Assembly (NCBI GenBank): GCA_036003885.1
Contig: DASYSA010000125.1
Coordinates: 1 to 10,296, forward strand
DNA from: DASYSA01 sp036003885
GTDB taxonomy: Bacteria; Acidobacteriota; Blastocatellia; UBA7656
Length of the DNA: 10,296 nt
Direction of reading: 5' to 3'
This document shows, piece after piece, positions 1-6,079 of the stretch. Numbering within the stretch: position 1 is the first letter of the stretch; each line of letters opens with the position of its first letter. A program made the translations under genes and the position numbers. The notes under the pieces are model-generated. The model searched no databases. It saw only the letters and a program-made list of their open reading frames with translations, and had not been told where the DNA came from.

Positions 1-2
1 TG

Positions 3-836
3 AGAAACTTTCGCGGTTTCGTTGCTGCTCTGGCCTATCGTGCTTGCGCTACCTACCTGCGCAAGAAGCACCCACAACGCCTGAGCCTTAAGAATAAGAT
101 CTATTATTCTCTGACTCACAACCGCGACTTCGCTTTGTGGAAAGGCAGCGACGATGAGTGGCTTTGCGGCTTCGCTTCCTGGAGCGACAACCAAACGCTG
201 GGTCCACCCACCAGGCTCCAATTACTGCGCGACAATCCGCATGCGTTCAAACAGGCAGTGCTACCGCGCGATGACGTTCGACACAACAGTCCGGCGGATT
301 TATTGGCCGCCATCTTCACCTGGGTTGAGGCGCCGATCAAGATGGACGACTTAGTAAGTTCCGTCGCTGAGTTGTGGGGCATACGAGACCAGATCCCCGA
401 GACTCGCTTGCAGGAAGAGCGCGGCGACAATTCGCAGGAGCGACTCCCGAGCGCCCAGATCAAAGCAACGACTGAGGTAGAACAGCGGGTCTACCTCCAA
501 CGCATCTGGGTGGAGATTGGCGAACTTCCGCTGCGGCAGCGGTGCGCGCTGTTGCTGAATCTGACCGAATCACCGGGACACGGCGTCATCGCGCTCCTTC
601 CGATAATAGGGATTGCTTCCGTCCGGCAGATAGCTCGAACGCTCGGGATGACCGACGAACAGCTCACCGAGATCTGGAACTCTTTGCCATTGGACGACAC
701 TGAGATTGCGGCACATCTGGGCATTACTCGACAGCAAGTCATCAACCTGCGCAAATCTGCGCGCGAGCGCCTTATGCGCCGTATGAAGGCAGCCCAAAGG
801 GATCGCGAGCTTGTATTCTCCACCGCGCCGTCGTAG
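3..836 (+). CDS. Sigma-70-family RNA polymerase sigma factor-like protein, 5'-truncated by window edge
   Basis: This is an open frame from the left edge to a TAG stop at 834-836, with 277 residues visible. The true start lies upstream; a TTG at 135 is internal and not a credible start. Residues 1-25 (FRGFVAALAYRACATYLRKK) look like the end of sigma region 2. Residues about 96-135 form a linker with an AAIFTWVEAPIKMDDLV core. Region 4 appears in two parts: the LPLRQRCALLLNL helix (175-187) and the helix-turn-helix LDDTEIAAHLGITRQQ followed by NLRKSARERL (230-257). About 42 residues separate them, where ordinary sigma factors have only a few. It would direct RNA polymerase to a promoter set, as ECF-like sigma factors do. 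The likely anti-sigma gene begins 28 bases downstream, which suggests one operon. The family call is fairly secure; the exact ECF class and regulon are not visible. Confidence 0.8.
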   Translation, partial: RNFRGFVAALAYRACATYLRKKHPQRLSLKNKIYYSLTHNRDFALWKGSDDEWLCGFASWSDNQTLGPPTRLQLLRDNPHAFKQAVLPRDDVRHNSPADLLAAIFTWVEAPIKMDDLVSSVAELWGIRDQIPETRLQEERGDNSQERLPSAQIKATTEVEQRVYLQRIWVEIGELPLRQRCALLLNLTESPGHGVIALLPIIGIASVRQIARTLGMTDEQLTEIWNSLPLDDTEIAAHLGITRQQVINLRKSARERLMRRMKAAQRDRELVFSTAPS

Positions 837-853
837 GCTGAGCGGGCAGAAGT

Positions 854-859
854 AGAAGG
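854..859 (+). promoter_or_regulatory. Ribosome binding site fixing the GTG start at 865
   Basis: AGAAGG lies 5 bases before a GTG codon. An in-frame TAG at 853-855 rules out any earlier start, and no ATG occurs between that stop and 865. The start is therefore GTG despite being non-canonical. Confidence 0.6.
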
Positions 860-864
860 TAATT

Positions 865-2169
865 GTGTCAGGACACCTATCCGCACAACGAATTGAACGC
901 TATCATCAGGGCAGGTTGGAGCCGGCGGAATTGCTCACCGTGGGCGACCACCTGGCCAGGTGCGCAGCCTGCCGTGAACAGATGGGGAGCGCCGATCAAC
1001 TGAGGAGAGCGTTCGTCGCTTTGGGAACGGATCTGGAGACCGCGGCTGACAACGAATCGGCTCACCTTTCACCTGAACAGATGGCAGCCTATGTCGACAA
1101 CCAGTTGGAAGAGGTAGATCGCTTAATAGCCGACAGCCATCTGGACTATTGTGTAGACTGCCATACAGAGTTACTGGACCTGCGCCGACTCAAGACAGCC
1201 CTCGGCGGCTATCCTGCCGAGGAGCAGGCCCCGATTGCTGTGCCAGTTCGAAGGAACAGACTCTCTGCCTTAGGACTATCGCCGGCGCGCTGGCTGCCGC
1301 TTACGGCGGCGGCGGCGGTGGTGCTCTTGTTTGTGTGGCTGGGCCTGATACCGCTGCGACAGCAGGTAACGAAGTTGAATGAGCAACTGAGCGAGCTTCG
1401 GAAAGGAAACGATGCACTCGAGGAGCGAATCACGGCCCTCGCTGCAATACCGACCCGGGAATCCCACGGCGACAGCCCGGTCTCTGATGTGCCGATGATA
1501 GTTGCCCTAAACGACAGCGGCAGACTCGTGACACTGGACGAGCAAGGCCATCTGGCCGGTTTGAAATCACTGTCCGAGACCTACGAACAGCTGGTCAAAG
1601 CGGTTCTAACTGAGCAGCGTGTAAGCGTGGCGCCACTGTTAGCCGAATTGGCGGGGAAGCAAGGTGTCATCATGGGACCCGCTACCGAGCGAACCGGCTT
1701 TTCGCTCAGGAGTCCCGTCGGCATAGTCATAGAAACCGATCGCCCAACGTTTCGATGGGGCCCCCTGGGAGCAGGAAGTTATACGGTCGCCGTATACAAC
1801 GTCACGTCTAAGGAGGTGATCGTCAGCGCGAGTCTCTCGAACACAGAGTGGACGCCGCCGAACCCCCTGAAACGTGGCTTCACCTACGCCTGGGAGGTGA
1901 CCGCGCTACGGGATGGCAAGGAGTTCAGGGCGCCGATGCCGCCTGTGCCCCAGGCCAAATTCAGCATCTTGCAGGAAGCGAAGGTGGACGAGTTGAATCG
2001 CGCGAAGCAGATGTACTCTGGGTCGCACCTCATGCTGGGCATCCTCTATGCGCAGGCAGGTCTACTGAGTGAAGCTCAGCGGGAGTTCGAAGCGCTGGCT
2101 GCCGCCAACCCTGATTCTCTCACCGCCCAGAAATTACTTCGCAGTGTGAAGACTGGCAAGAACCACTGA
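865..2169 (+). CDS. Transmembrane anti-sigma-factor-like protein with two zinc fingers and an extracytoplasmic TPR-like tail
   Basis: The protein has 434 residues. Two anti-sigma zinc-finger (ZAS/zf-HC2) motifs of the form HxxxCxxC are visible: H29-C33-C36 and H92-C96-C99, each in a short helical unit. A single hydrophobic helix follows at about 143-164 (WLPLTAAAAVVLLFVWLG), then a heptad-like coiled coil at about 165-193. The outer part holds a beta-rich, FN3/Ig-like stretch (about 275-368, with TDRPTFRWGP and TYAWEVTALRDGKEF) and one TPR-like helix pair at about 387-420 (MLGILYAQAGLLSEAQREFE). By family analogy the cytoplasmic fingers would hold the upstream sigma protein inactive while the outer domain senses the envelope. 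Its position 28 bases after that sigma gene supports the pairing. A regulatory role is inferred; a structural zinc-finger membrane protein is the alternative. Confidence 0.8.
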   Translation: MSGHLSAQRIERYHQGRLEPAELLTVGDHLARCAACREQMGSADQLRRAFVALGTDLETAADNESAHLSPEQMAAYVDNQLEEVDRLIADSHLDYCVDCHTELLDLRRLKTALGGYPAEEQAPIAVPVRRNRLSALGLSPARWLPLTAAAAVVLLFVWLGLIPLRQQVTKLNEQLSELRKGNDALEERITALAAIPTRESHGDSPVSDVPMIVALNDSGRLVTLDEQGHLAGLKSLSETYEQLVKAVLTEQRVSVAPLLAELAGKQGVIMGPATERTGFSLRSPVGIVIETDRPTFRWGPLGAGSYTVAVYNVTSKEVIVSASLSNTEWTPPNPLKRGFTYAWEVTALRDGKEFRAPMPPVPQAKFSILQEAKVDELNRAKQMYSGSHLMLGILYAQAGLLSEAQREFEALAAANPDSLTAQKLLRSVKTGKNH

Positions 2170-2210
2170 GCACAAACCCACTTCAGAGAATTCTCCTGGC
2201 GTATCTAACC
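2170..2210 (+). other. 41-base convergent junction without a recognisable terminator
   Basis: The stop codons of the plus-strand anti-sigma-like gene and the minus-strand CHAT gene face each other across 41 bases. The only symmetry is a loopless 10-base palindrome, GAGAATTCTC, at 2186-2195. There is no GC-rich hairpin with a T-run on either strand, so intrinsic termination is not visible here. Confidence 0.6.
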
Positions 2211-5200
2211 TCAATTCCGCACGACGTTGACTGGGTTCTCCGCCCGGCTACCCATGCCGTTCCCGATCACTACGAACGGCGCCCAATAGAACGGATGATC
2301 AAACTGTTTCCCCCTGAGCAGCTTCAGGGCTGCCTGTCTCAATGCGGCCGCACTGTCGAGCACTCCTGTGCGGCGCGAATTGTTATTGATCTGTTTATGG
2401 AATTCCAGCATCATTTCGGTGCTGCTTGTCGATTCTACTTTCCACTGGGTTACTACGGCGGTCGGTGCCCCCGCAACAAAAAATGCCCATGATAGTCCGA
2501 TAATCCCCTCGCCCGCGCCGATTCGTCCGCGCGCGGTTTCACAAGCGGACAACACCACCAGATCGGCTCGCAAATCCAGCTTCATGATCTCCCAAGCTTC
2601 GAGCAGACCGTCTTCGTTACTGTTTGTTTGAGATGTCGATAAGACCAGCTGCGAATACATCGGACTCGCATTATTGAGGATTCCATGGGTAGCGAGATGG
2701 ATGATCCGATAATTGCCGGCCTCGGCCTTGAATCGTTCTTCTTGTGCGCCGAGTCCAGTGTAAATCCTGCTTTGGTCCGGGCCGTACAATTCGCCTAAGA
2801 GCTTCACCTGCTTTTCTGCTTCCGGCAGTGGCTCCAGCCGCTCATCCATCAACACAGCTCTGGCGTGCTCGATCGTTTCAACGCCTAATACGGGGTTGCC
2901 GAAAGCCAGGAGAATCGGCAGAGCTTTAGGCGTATTCGATTTCGCGGGTTGTCTCATCATCTCTCGCAGGACGGTGAGCGATGGAGCATAAGAAATCACA
3001 TAGTCCTCGATCAAATATCGGCTATTTGATGGCTGCAAGGCCTGGAAGGGCAGCCTCCACAAGACATCATCAGGAACGATGATGAGCGAGTTGATCCCCT
3101 GTAGCTGCACTCGAGCGGGCTTCAACAGCAACTCATAGAGCCGCGTACCAGACTCTTGCACGCTCAAGCGTCGTTCAGCCAGCGATTCACTGAATCGCTG
3201 AGTCAGATCGGACAATTCCTTCTGTTTGATCGGCAGATTATAGACCTTCAAATCGACTTTCCCTTGACCCGTTCCATGCTTGCTGGTCAGCACGAAGAGA
3301 AAGGTCTTGTCTTCCAGTACCTCGAATTCCATCAGCGCAGTTCGGGCGTCGGGCATCAGGCGACTGATCTGGTCCATGGTTAACGGCTGCATTCGCCCGC
3401 GCTGTACCTTCAATTCAGGATGGGCGGCATACAGACCGGTTTGGAAGGCTTCGTACCCCAATCGTGCCTTCTGCAGACGAGCCTCGAGGTCTCTCAGTCG
3501 AGCGGCGTCGGGCCGCTGTTGCTGGGTTTCCCGGAGTTCGACGTTGAGCGCGACGGTTTGCGCTCTCATCTCCCGTTCACGCTCTTGCTCTTCTTGAGTC
3601 ATTGCCTTGGTAATATTGCTCCGGCCACTTTGCAGAACATCGAGCAACACACGACCCTTCGCGCGTTCGGCGTAGACGAGAGCTTCGGCGGCATTGTTCT
3701 GGTCGACGAACAGATCTACCATCCCGCGATAAGCAGAGAGCCCATTTTCAAAAGAGCGTTGCTGATCCTGTTCACCTCCGCCCGCCTGTTCGCGCAGCTC
3801 CTCAGCTGTGTTGATCGCGGTGAGAAAAGACTGGCGCGCCCGCACGGGCTGGTTGATGGCACGATAGGCCCGGCCCGCAGTGGTATTCGCCGCGCGGACA
3901 ATCTCGGCGAGATCGATCTGTTTAGCGAGTGCGGCTGCCTGGTCAGATGTTTCCGCGGCCTGCGCGTAGTGGCCCTGAGAGAAGTGGAGTTCACCAAGGT
4001 TGTTCTGGGAAGTTGCAATCGCTGCTTTATCTCCGAGTGCCTGGTTCAGCGTCAGGCTTCGCTGGAGGTATTCCAGGGCCTCGGAATAGTTACCTTGCAG
4101 GCCACAGAGAATACCGAGGTTGCCCAGAGTCTCGGCGAGTATGGTTTTATCCGACAGGGTCTCGGCCAGTTTCAAGCTCTTCTGGTGATAATCCAATGCC
4201 TGGGCGTAGTTGGCCTGGGCAGCGTAGACTGCTCCAATGTTGGTCAGCGCATTCGGAATCTCAGTCTTAGCCTCCGCACCCAGTCCCTCTTTCAACTTTA
4301 GACTTGCCTGCAAATACTCCAATGCCTGGGCAAGATTGCCTTGTAGCCGGTGAATGAGCCCGAGGTTGTTCAGGGTTTTGGACATGCCGGTCTTATCATC
4401 CAGTCGCTCTTTTAGCTTCAGGCTCTTCTGGTAGACCTCCATGGCTCGCGCGTAATTGCCTTCATAATCGTATACGATACCGATGTTATTAAGGGCGACT
4501 GAAACCTGCCGCAGATCTCCCGCCTCCTCTGCGTGCTTCAAGCCCTGTTCGTAGTAACGAAGAGCTTCAGGGTAGCGGCCTTGCCTGAAAGCATCGAGCC
4601 CAATACTCTTCAAGAGGCTGGCCATGACCCGTTTATGGCCCACTTCCTCGGCCAGCTTTAAGCCCTTCTCGTAATACGCCAATGCCTGCGGGTAGTCGCG
4701 TTGCAAGGAGTAAATCTGCCCGATGCTCTCCAGAGCAGAAGCGCTTCCCGCCTTCTCCCCTAATTCGTCCGAGACCTTCAGGAGTCTCTGATAGAACTCA
4801 ACGGCCCTGGGGTAGTCTCGCTGCGATTCGTAGATGCTCCCGATGTAGTACAGAGCCCTGCCAGTCCCCATCTTGTCGCCAAGCCGCTCAACAACGGAGA
4901 GCGCGAGTTGGCCCGCGATCAGCGCCTGCGGGTATCGCCCTTGAACTCCCAGTCCCCGACCCTGTGCTATCAAGGCCTGGGCGAGATCGATCGTCAACAG
5001 GTCTTTCTCTGCTTCCAACAATGCAGTGCGCTCGACCTCGGTATTCACTCGCAGCAGCGCCTGCGCGAACTCTTGTTCACTACTTGCGTATTGACACAGC
5101 TTCCACTCTTCCCCCTCCTGGACGAAGTGGAGGGTGCGATTCAGCCTCCCGAAACCGGTTGCCGGCTTGCCGGTTCTGGCGTCGATGGCGCTCATTTCAA

Positions 5201-5531
5201 TGACAAGGCGCATCGCAGCCTTGCTGCTTTCGACCGACACTCTCTGAATCTCCAGGCTCTTGAGTTCGATCTTGTCGTTGCGGGCAAAAGTCTCCTGGAA
5301 CTTCTGCCGAGTGGCGGCTAAATCTGGAGACTGTTGACTCCAAATAGACATGAGACCATCGAGGTCTTTCTTCTGATAAGAAGCGAAAAATTTCTCGCCA
5401 AGATTGCGCAGACGGGCTTCAGTTCCGTTTTGCGCCGGGACTACAGAGTGGGCGCCGAACGCAAGCGACAGGATAAGAATAGCCAACCAGACTCGGCGCA
5501 GATGTAATTCGGGGGCAGTTTCTCGGGTCAT
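2211..5531 (-). CDS. Exported TPR-CHAT protein (caspase-like peptidase family) with N-terminal NTF2-like domain
   Basis: The protein has 1106 residues and starts at ATG with a strong Shine-Dalgarno. A signal peptide spans about 1-34: basic residues R12-R13, then a hydrophobic core VWLAILILSLAFGA, with a likely cut near VPA-Q. Residues about 40-160 resemble an NTF2/SnoaL-like domain (FFASYQKKDLDGLMSIW). Residues about 184-584 hold roughly ten TPRs of 40 residues (pattern NNLGxxYxxQGxYxxALxYxxxSLxL). A linker with VYAERAKGRVLLDVLQSGR and an acidic/basic coiled stretch (about 645-695) follows. The CHAT domain covers about 795-1093, with the dyad H949 in HLATHG and C997 in LSACETA, both intact, so peptidase activity is possible. 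The TPRs probably bind a partner or substrate. Substrate is unknown; a signal peptide suggests action in the periplasm or outside. No gasdermin, CRISPR or other known TPR-CHAT partner is next to it. Confidence 0.9.
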   Translation of the reverse strand: MTRETAPELHLRRVWLAILILSLAFGAHSVVPAQNGTEARLRNLGEKFFASYQKKDLDGLMSIWSQQSPDLAATRQKFQETFARNDKIELKSLEIQRVSVESSKAAMRLVIEMSAIDARTGKPATGFGRLNRTLHFVQEGEEWKLCQYASSEQEFAQALLRVNTEVERTALLEAEKDLLTIDLAQALIAQGRGLGVQGRYPQALIAGQLALSVVERLGDKMGTGRALYYIGSIYESQRDYPRAVEFYQRLLKVSDELGEKAGSASALESIGQIYSLQRDYPQALAYYEKGLKLAEEVGHKRVMASLLKSIGLDAFRQGRYPEALRYYEQGLKHAEEAGDLRQVSVALNNIGIVYDYEGNYARAMEVYQKSLKLKERLDDKTGMSKTLNNLGLIHRLQGNLAQALEYLQASLKLKEGLGAEAKTEIPNALTNIGAVYAAQANYAQALDYHQKSLKLAETLSDKTILAETLGNLGILCGLQGNYSEALEYLQRSLTLNQALGDKAAIATSQNNLGELHFSQGHYAQAAETSDQAAALAKQIDLAEIVRAANTTAGRAYRAINQPVRARQSFLTAINTAEELREQAGGGEQDQQRSFENGLSAYRGMVDLFVDQNNAAEALVYAERAKGRVLLDVLQSGRSNITKAMTQEEQEREREMRAQTVALNVELRETQQQRPDAARLRDLEARLQKARLGYEAFQTGLYAAHPELKVQRGRMQPLTMDQISRLMPDARTALMEFEVLEDKTFLFVLTSKHGTGQGKVDLKVYNLPIKQKELSDLTQRFSESLAERRLSVQESGTRLYELLLKPARVQLQGINSLIIVPDDVLWRLPFQALQPSNSRYLIEDYVISYAPSLTVLREMMRQPAKSNTPKALPILLAFGNPVLGVETIEHARAVLMDERLEPLPEAEKQVKLLGELYGPDQSRIYTGLGAQEERFKAEAGNYRIIHLATHGILNNASPMYSQLVLSTSQTNSNEDGLLEAWEIMKLDLRADLVVLSACETARGRIGAGEGIIGLSWAFFVAGAPTAVVTQWKVESTSSTEMMLEFHKQINNNSRRTGVLDSAAALRQAALKLLRGKQFDHPFYWAPFVVIGNGMGSRAENPVNVVRN
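3780..4982 (-). repeat. Tandem 120-base coding repeats (TPR array) inside the CHAT gene
   Basis: About ten consecutive units encode 40-residue TPRs at residues 225, 265, 305, 345, 385, 427, 467, 507 and 546, with one more degenerate unit before (about 184-224). The period is 40 residues except for one 42-residue unit (385-426), which carries two extra residues near AEAKTEIP, and two terminal units of 39. Related stretches such as AATGCCTGGG or AATGCCTGCG recur on the plus strand (about 4195, 4320, 4681), consistent with past tandem duplication followed by divergence. Confidence 0.85.
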
Positions 5532-5538
5532 TCTTAGT

Positions 5539-5547
5539 CTCCCTTCC
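5539..5547 (-). promoter_or_regulatory. Shine-Dalgarno of the CHAT gene
   Basis: Read on the minus strand the sequence is GGAAGGGAG, ending 7 bases before the ATG at 5531-5529. This good match and spacing support that ATG as the start and thus the inclusion of the signal peptide. Confidence 0.7.
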
Positions 5548-5831
5548 TTTGGCCAACGATAGACAATGACCAGGCTTCAAGTCCGTAGTAGGACTCTCCT
5601 GATTGCCGGCTATTGATCGTGTTATTCCCGATGCGACCAGGTCAGAACGTGGCTGTAAATAGTTCTTGACTAATCAATCTGGTAAACAGCTGAGTGACAA
5701 AACGGTAACGGCAAAGGGACCCGCACACCCAAACCAGACCAACAATCCAAAACCATGTACGGCGAGAGTATTAATTATGGCGATTGTAAAAGCAAGCAAC
5801 CCAGGTCACCAAATGAGCAAATTATTTTCTG

Positions 5832-5860
5832 TTGATAGTAATATGGCCGCCGCTTCTACA
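5832..5860 (+). promoter_or_regulatory. Weak candidate promoter for the RHS gene
   Basis: TTGATA (5832-5837, 5 of 6 to the -35 consensus) is followed after 17 bases by TCTACA (5855-5860, only 3 of 6 to TATAAT). It would give a leader of roughly 210 bases before the RHS start. It is the best plus-strand pair I noticed, but could be chance in an AT-rich stretch, and the gene could use another sigma factor. Confidence 0.18.
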
Positions 5861-6006
5861 GCATATCTACACGACGAGCGGTGAAGAGTCCTTGACTGAG
5901 CGGGACCTGTTCAAACGCCTGGCAGTCGGAGTGGTGAAGTTCTGAACCTGGCTACATCTGCGTCTTCATCATTGAATCGCCGAGCGTCAGAAACTCACAG
6001 GAATTT

Positions 6007-6033
6007 TCAGGATAGACGAGGTCGAAATCCTGA
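6007..6033 (+). promoter_or_regulatory. Inverted repeat in the RHS leader (possible RNA hairpin or operator)
   Basis: TCAGGAT (6007-6013) and ATCCTGA (6027-6033) are perfect reverse complements around a 13-base loop. In RNA the stem could extend outward through two G-U pairs. It ends 30 bases before the Shine-Dalgarno of the RHS gene. Function is unknown. Confidence 0.3.
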
Positions 6034-6063
6034 GGACTATCTCCTGTCCAAACACCTTCTTGC

Positions 6064-6071
6064 AAAGGAGA
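6064..6071 (+). promoter_or_regulatory. Strong Shine-Dalgarno of the RHS gene
   Basis: AAAGGAGA ends 8 bases before the ATG at 6080. This near-ideal site argues for translation from 6080, even though the hydrophobic signal core lies 47 codons downstream. The segment TCTCCT at 6040-6045 is an exact complement of AGGAGA and could mask the site. Confidence 0.75.
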
Positions 6072-6079
6072 CCATCACC

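Larger units (their letters stand above)
5532..6079. other. 548-base divergent intergenic region, no credible gene
   Basis: This lies between the divergently read CHAT and RHS genes. Its middle part (about 5690-5850) is visibly richer in A and T than the flanking genes. A 72-codon frame starting at a TTG (5666-5884) has no ribosome binding site and no recognisable content. Small symmetries are present: AGTCC/GGACT at 5580-5595 in the CHAT leader, TTGA-CTAA-TCAA at 5666-5677, and a 7-base inverted repeat at 6007-6033 in the RHS leader. I found no strong sigma-70 promoter on the minus strand and only one weak candidate on the plus strand. Confidence 0.6.

Noticed and set aside
135..836. Starting the sigma-like gene at the TTG at 135
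   Set aside because: The frame is open to the left edge and the codons before 135 encode sigma region 2-like sequence, so the gene begins outside the window.
3..2169. A gasdermin or other pore-forming partner for the CHAT protease
   Set aside because: I looked for one because such proteases can sit next to bacterial gasdermins, but both neighbours to the left are clearly sigma-like and anti-sigma-like proteins.
3420..4301. A 293-codon plus-strand frame opposite the TPR region of the CHAT gene
   Set aside because: It mirrors the repeats of the real gene and has no domain of its own. The minus-strand frame shows consistent TPR motifs and the CHAT dyad.
2211..5531. A CRISPR-associated (type III-E-like) role for the TPR-CHAT protein
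   Set aside because: There is no repeat-spacer array or Cas-like gene in the window, and the protein has a signal peptide.
5666..5884. A 72-codon plus-strand frame in the intergenic region
   Set aside because: It has a TTG start, no Shine-Dalgarno and no recognisable composition or motif; this length is expected by chance.
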